Below are positions 63,669-64,000 of a stretch of 64,000 bases of DNA, in pieces. Source of the DNA: PCRC01 sp017848435 (lineage in GTDB: Bacteria > Pseudomonadota > Gammaproteobacteria > Burkholderiales > Burkholderiaceae_C); NCBI GenBank assembly GCA_965284315.1, contig OZ260072.1, positions 2,294,001 through 2,358,000 on the forward strand, written 5' to 3'. Numbering within the stretch: position 1 is the first letter of the stretch; each line of letters opens with the position of its first letter. Made by a program: the position numbers and the translations under genes. The notes under the pieces are model-generated. The model had not been told where the DNA came from. It saw only the letters and a program-made list of their open reading frames with translations, and did no database searches.

Positions 63669-64000
63669 GCGGCCACCTTGCGTCGGCCAGTGGGGTTCAG
63701 CACATACAACGCCAGCAGCACGGTGAACGAGAACGCCAGCATCACAGCGGCCAGCCGGTGCGCGTCGGCGTACTCGATGGCTTCCACATGGTCGTAAATC
63801 TGCACCGACACCACACGGGTCTGGTTGGGGATGTTGCCACCCACCATCAGCACCACGCCAAACTCACCCACGGTGTGGGCAAAGCCCATCACGGTGGCCG
63901 TCAGGTAGCCGGGCTTGGCCAGTGGCAGCACCACGCTGAAGAAGGTGTCCAGTGGCGAGGCGCGCAGCGTGGCGGCGGCCTCCATGGGCCGGTCGCCAAG
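63665..64000 (-). CDS. modB: Molybdate ABC transporter permease ModB, C-terminal part
   Basis: The frame runs off the window end (it is open past 64000), so only the C-terminal ~111 residues are seen. The EAA-loop GDRPMEAAATLRASPLDTF and FFSVVLPLAKPGYLTATVMGFAHTVGEFG with VGGNIPNQTRVVSVQIYD are typical ModB. The modC start overlaps its stop by ATGA. The partner modA may lie beyond the window. Confidence 0.93.
   Translation of the reverse strand, partial: LGDRPMEAAATLRASPLDTFFSVVLPLAKPGYLTATVMGFAHTVGEFGVVLMVGGNIPNQTRVVSVQIYDHVEAIEYADAHRLAAVMLAFSFTVLLALYVLNPTGRRKVAA

Noticed and set aside
1..64000. CRISPR array, prophage, insertion sequence, integrative element or tRNA genes
   Set aside because: No regularly spaced direct repeats, no transposase, integrase or phage structural genes, and no tRNA cloverleaf was noticed; the dispersed repeats are short and non-clustered.

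Overview
The window is a GC-rich chromosomal segment of a betaproteobacterium, most likely a member of the Comamonadaceae (Rhodoferax, Polaromonas or Variovorax relatives). This rests on gene content and order (hda-HAD-pcnB-folK, gloB-methyltransferase-rnhA, sigma factor-DUF3619-DUF3106, ilvB-ilvH-ilvC-pssA-leuA, xseB-ispA-dxs, TakP-type TRAP genes) and on two dispersed repeat families of the kind seen in that group. I found no rRNA, tRNA, CRISPR array, insertion sequence or prophage. The segment is almost wholly core or stable accessory chromosome, with strongly biased codon use that produces long antisense open frames.

Layout. 0-9.2 kb: end of a TPR protein, an MFS exporter, purM, an AI-2E-type permease, hda, a HAD phosphatase, pcnB, folK, then a PhoU-like/Pit phosphate pair behind a candidate Pho box. 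9.2-17.3 kb: a lipoprotein lytic transglycosylase (mltD), gloB, a methyltransferase, rnhA and a two-gene RND efflux system. 17.4-20.7 kb: molybdenum-cofactor genes moeA, mobA, moaA. 20.8-24.2 kb: cytochrome b561 with two YceI proteins, then a PF10118 protein divergent from a TetR regulator with two strong palindromic operators between them. 24.3-33 kb: membrane H+-pyrophosphatase divergent from soluble pyrophosphatase, an alpha/beta hydrolase, a FemAB/GNAT-like protein, nadE-glnB, a LOG-type nucleosidase, dgkA and an RDD protein. 33-34.8 kb: a sigma factor with DUF3619 and DUF3106 partners. 35-41.3 kb: branched-chain amino-acid genes with pssA, including a leucine-rich leader peptide and attenuator ahead of leuA. 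41.4-49.4 kb: a D-Ala-D-Ala endopeptidase, IclR, the N-end-rule pair aat-bpt, small secreted proteins, a sulfurtransferase, an EamA transporter and a Rieske oxygenase. 49.5-56.4 kb: xseB-ispA-dxs and a TRAP transporter. 56.5-64 kb: an EgtB/SenA-like protein, a ModE-like regulator, and a tungstate/molybdate uptake locus (tupBCA, a second modA, a sulfite-oxidase-fold protein, convergent modC-modB).

The genes join into a few themes. Molybdenum/tungsten handling is split between cofactor synthesis (17-21 kb) and oxyanion uptake (58-64 kb). Pyrophosphate and phosphate handling lies at 7-9 and 24-27 kb. Nitrogen and NAD status meet in nadE-glnB.

The most unusual signal is a roughly 66-bp AT-rich repeat present in seven copies. 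Three of them lie inside open reading frames: one in moeA, one in the FemAB-like gene, and one that supplies the hydrophobic core of the TupA signal peptide. Other notable points are the EgtB/SenA-like protein with two of three expected iron ligands replaced, the five-gene overlapping tup/mod operon, the leuA attenuator, and the paired TetR operators.
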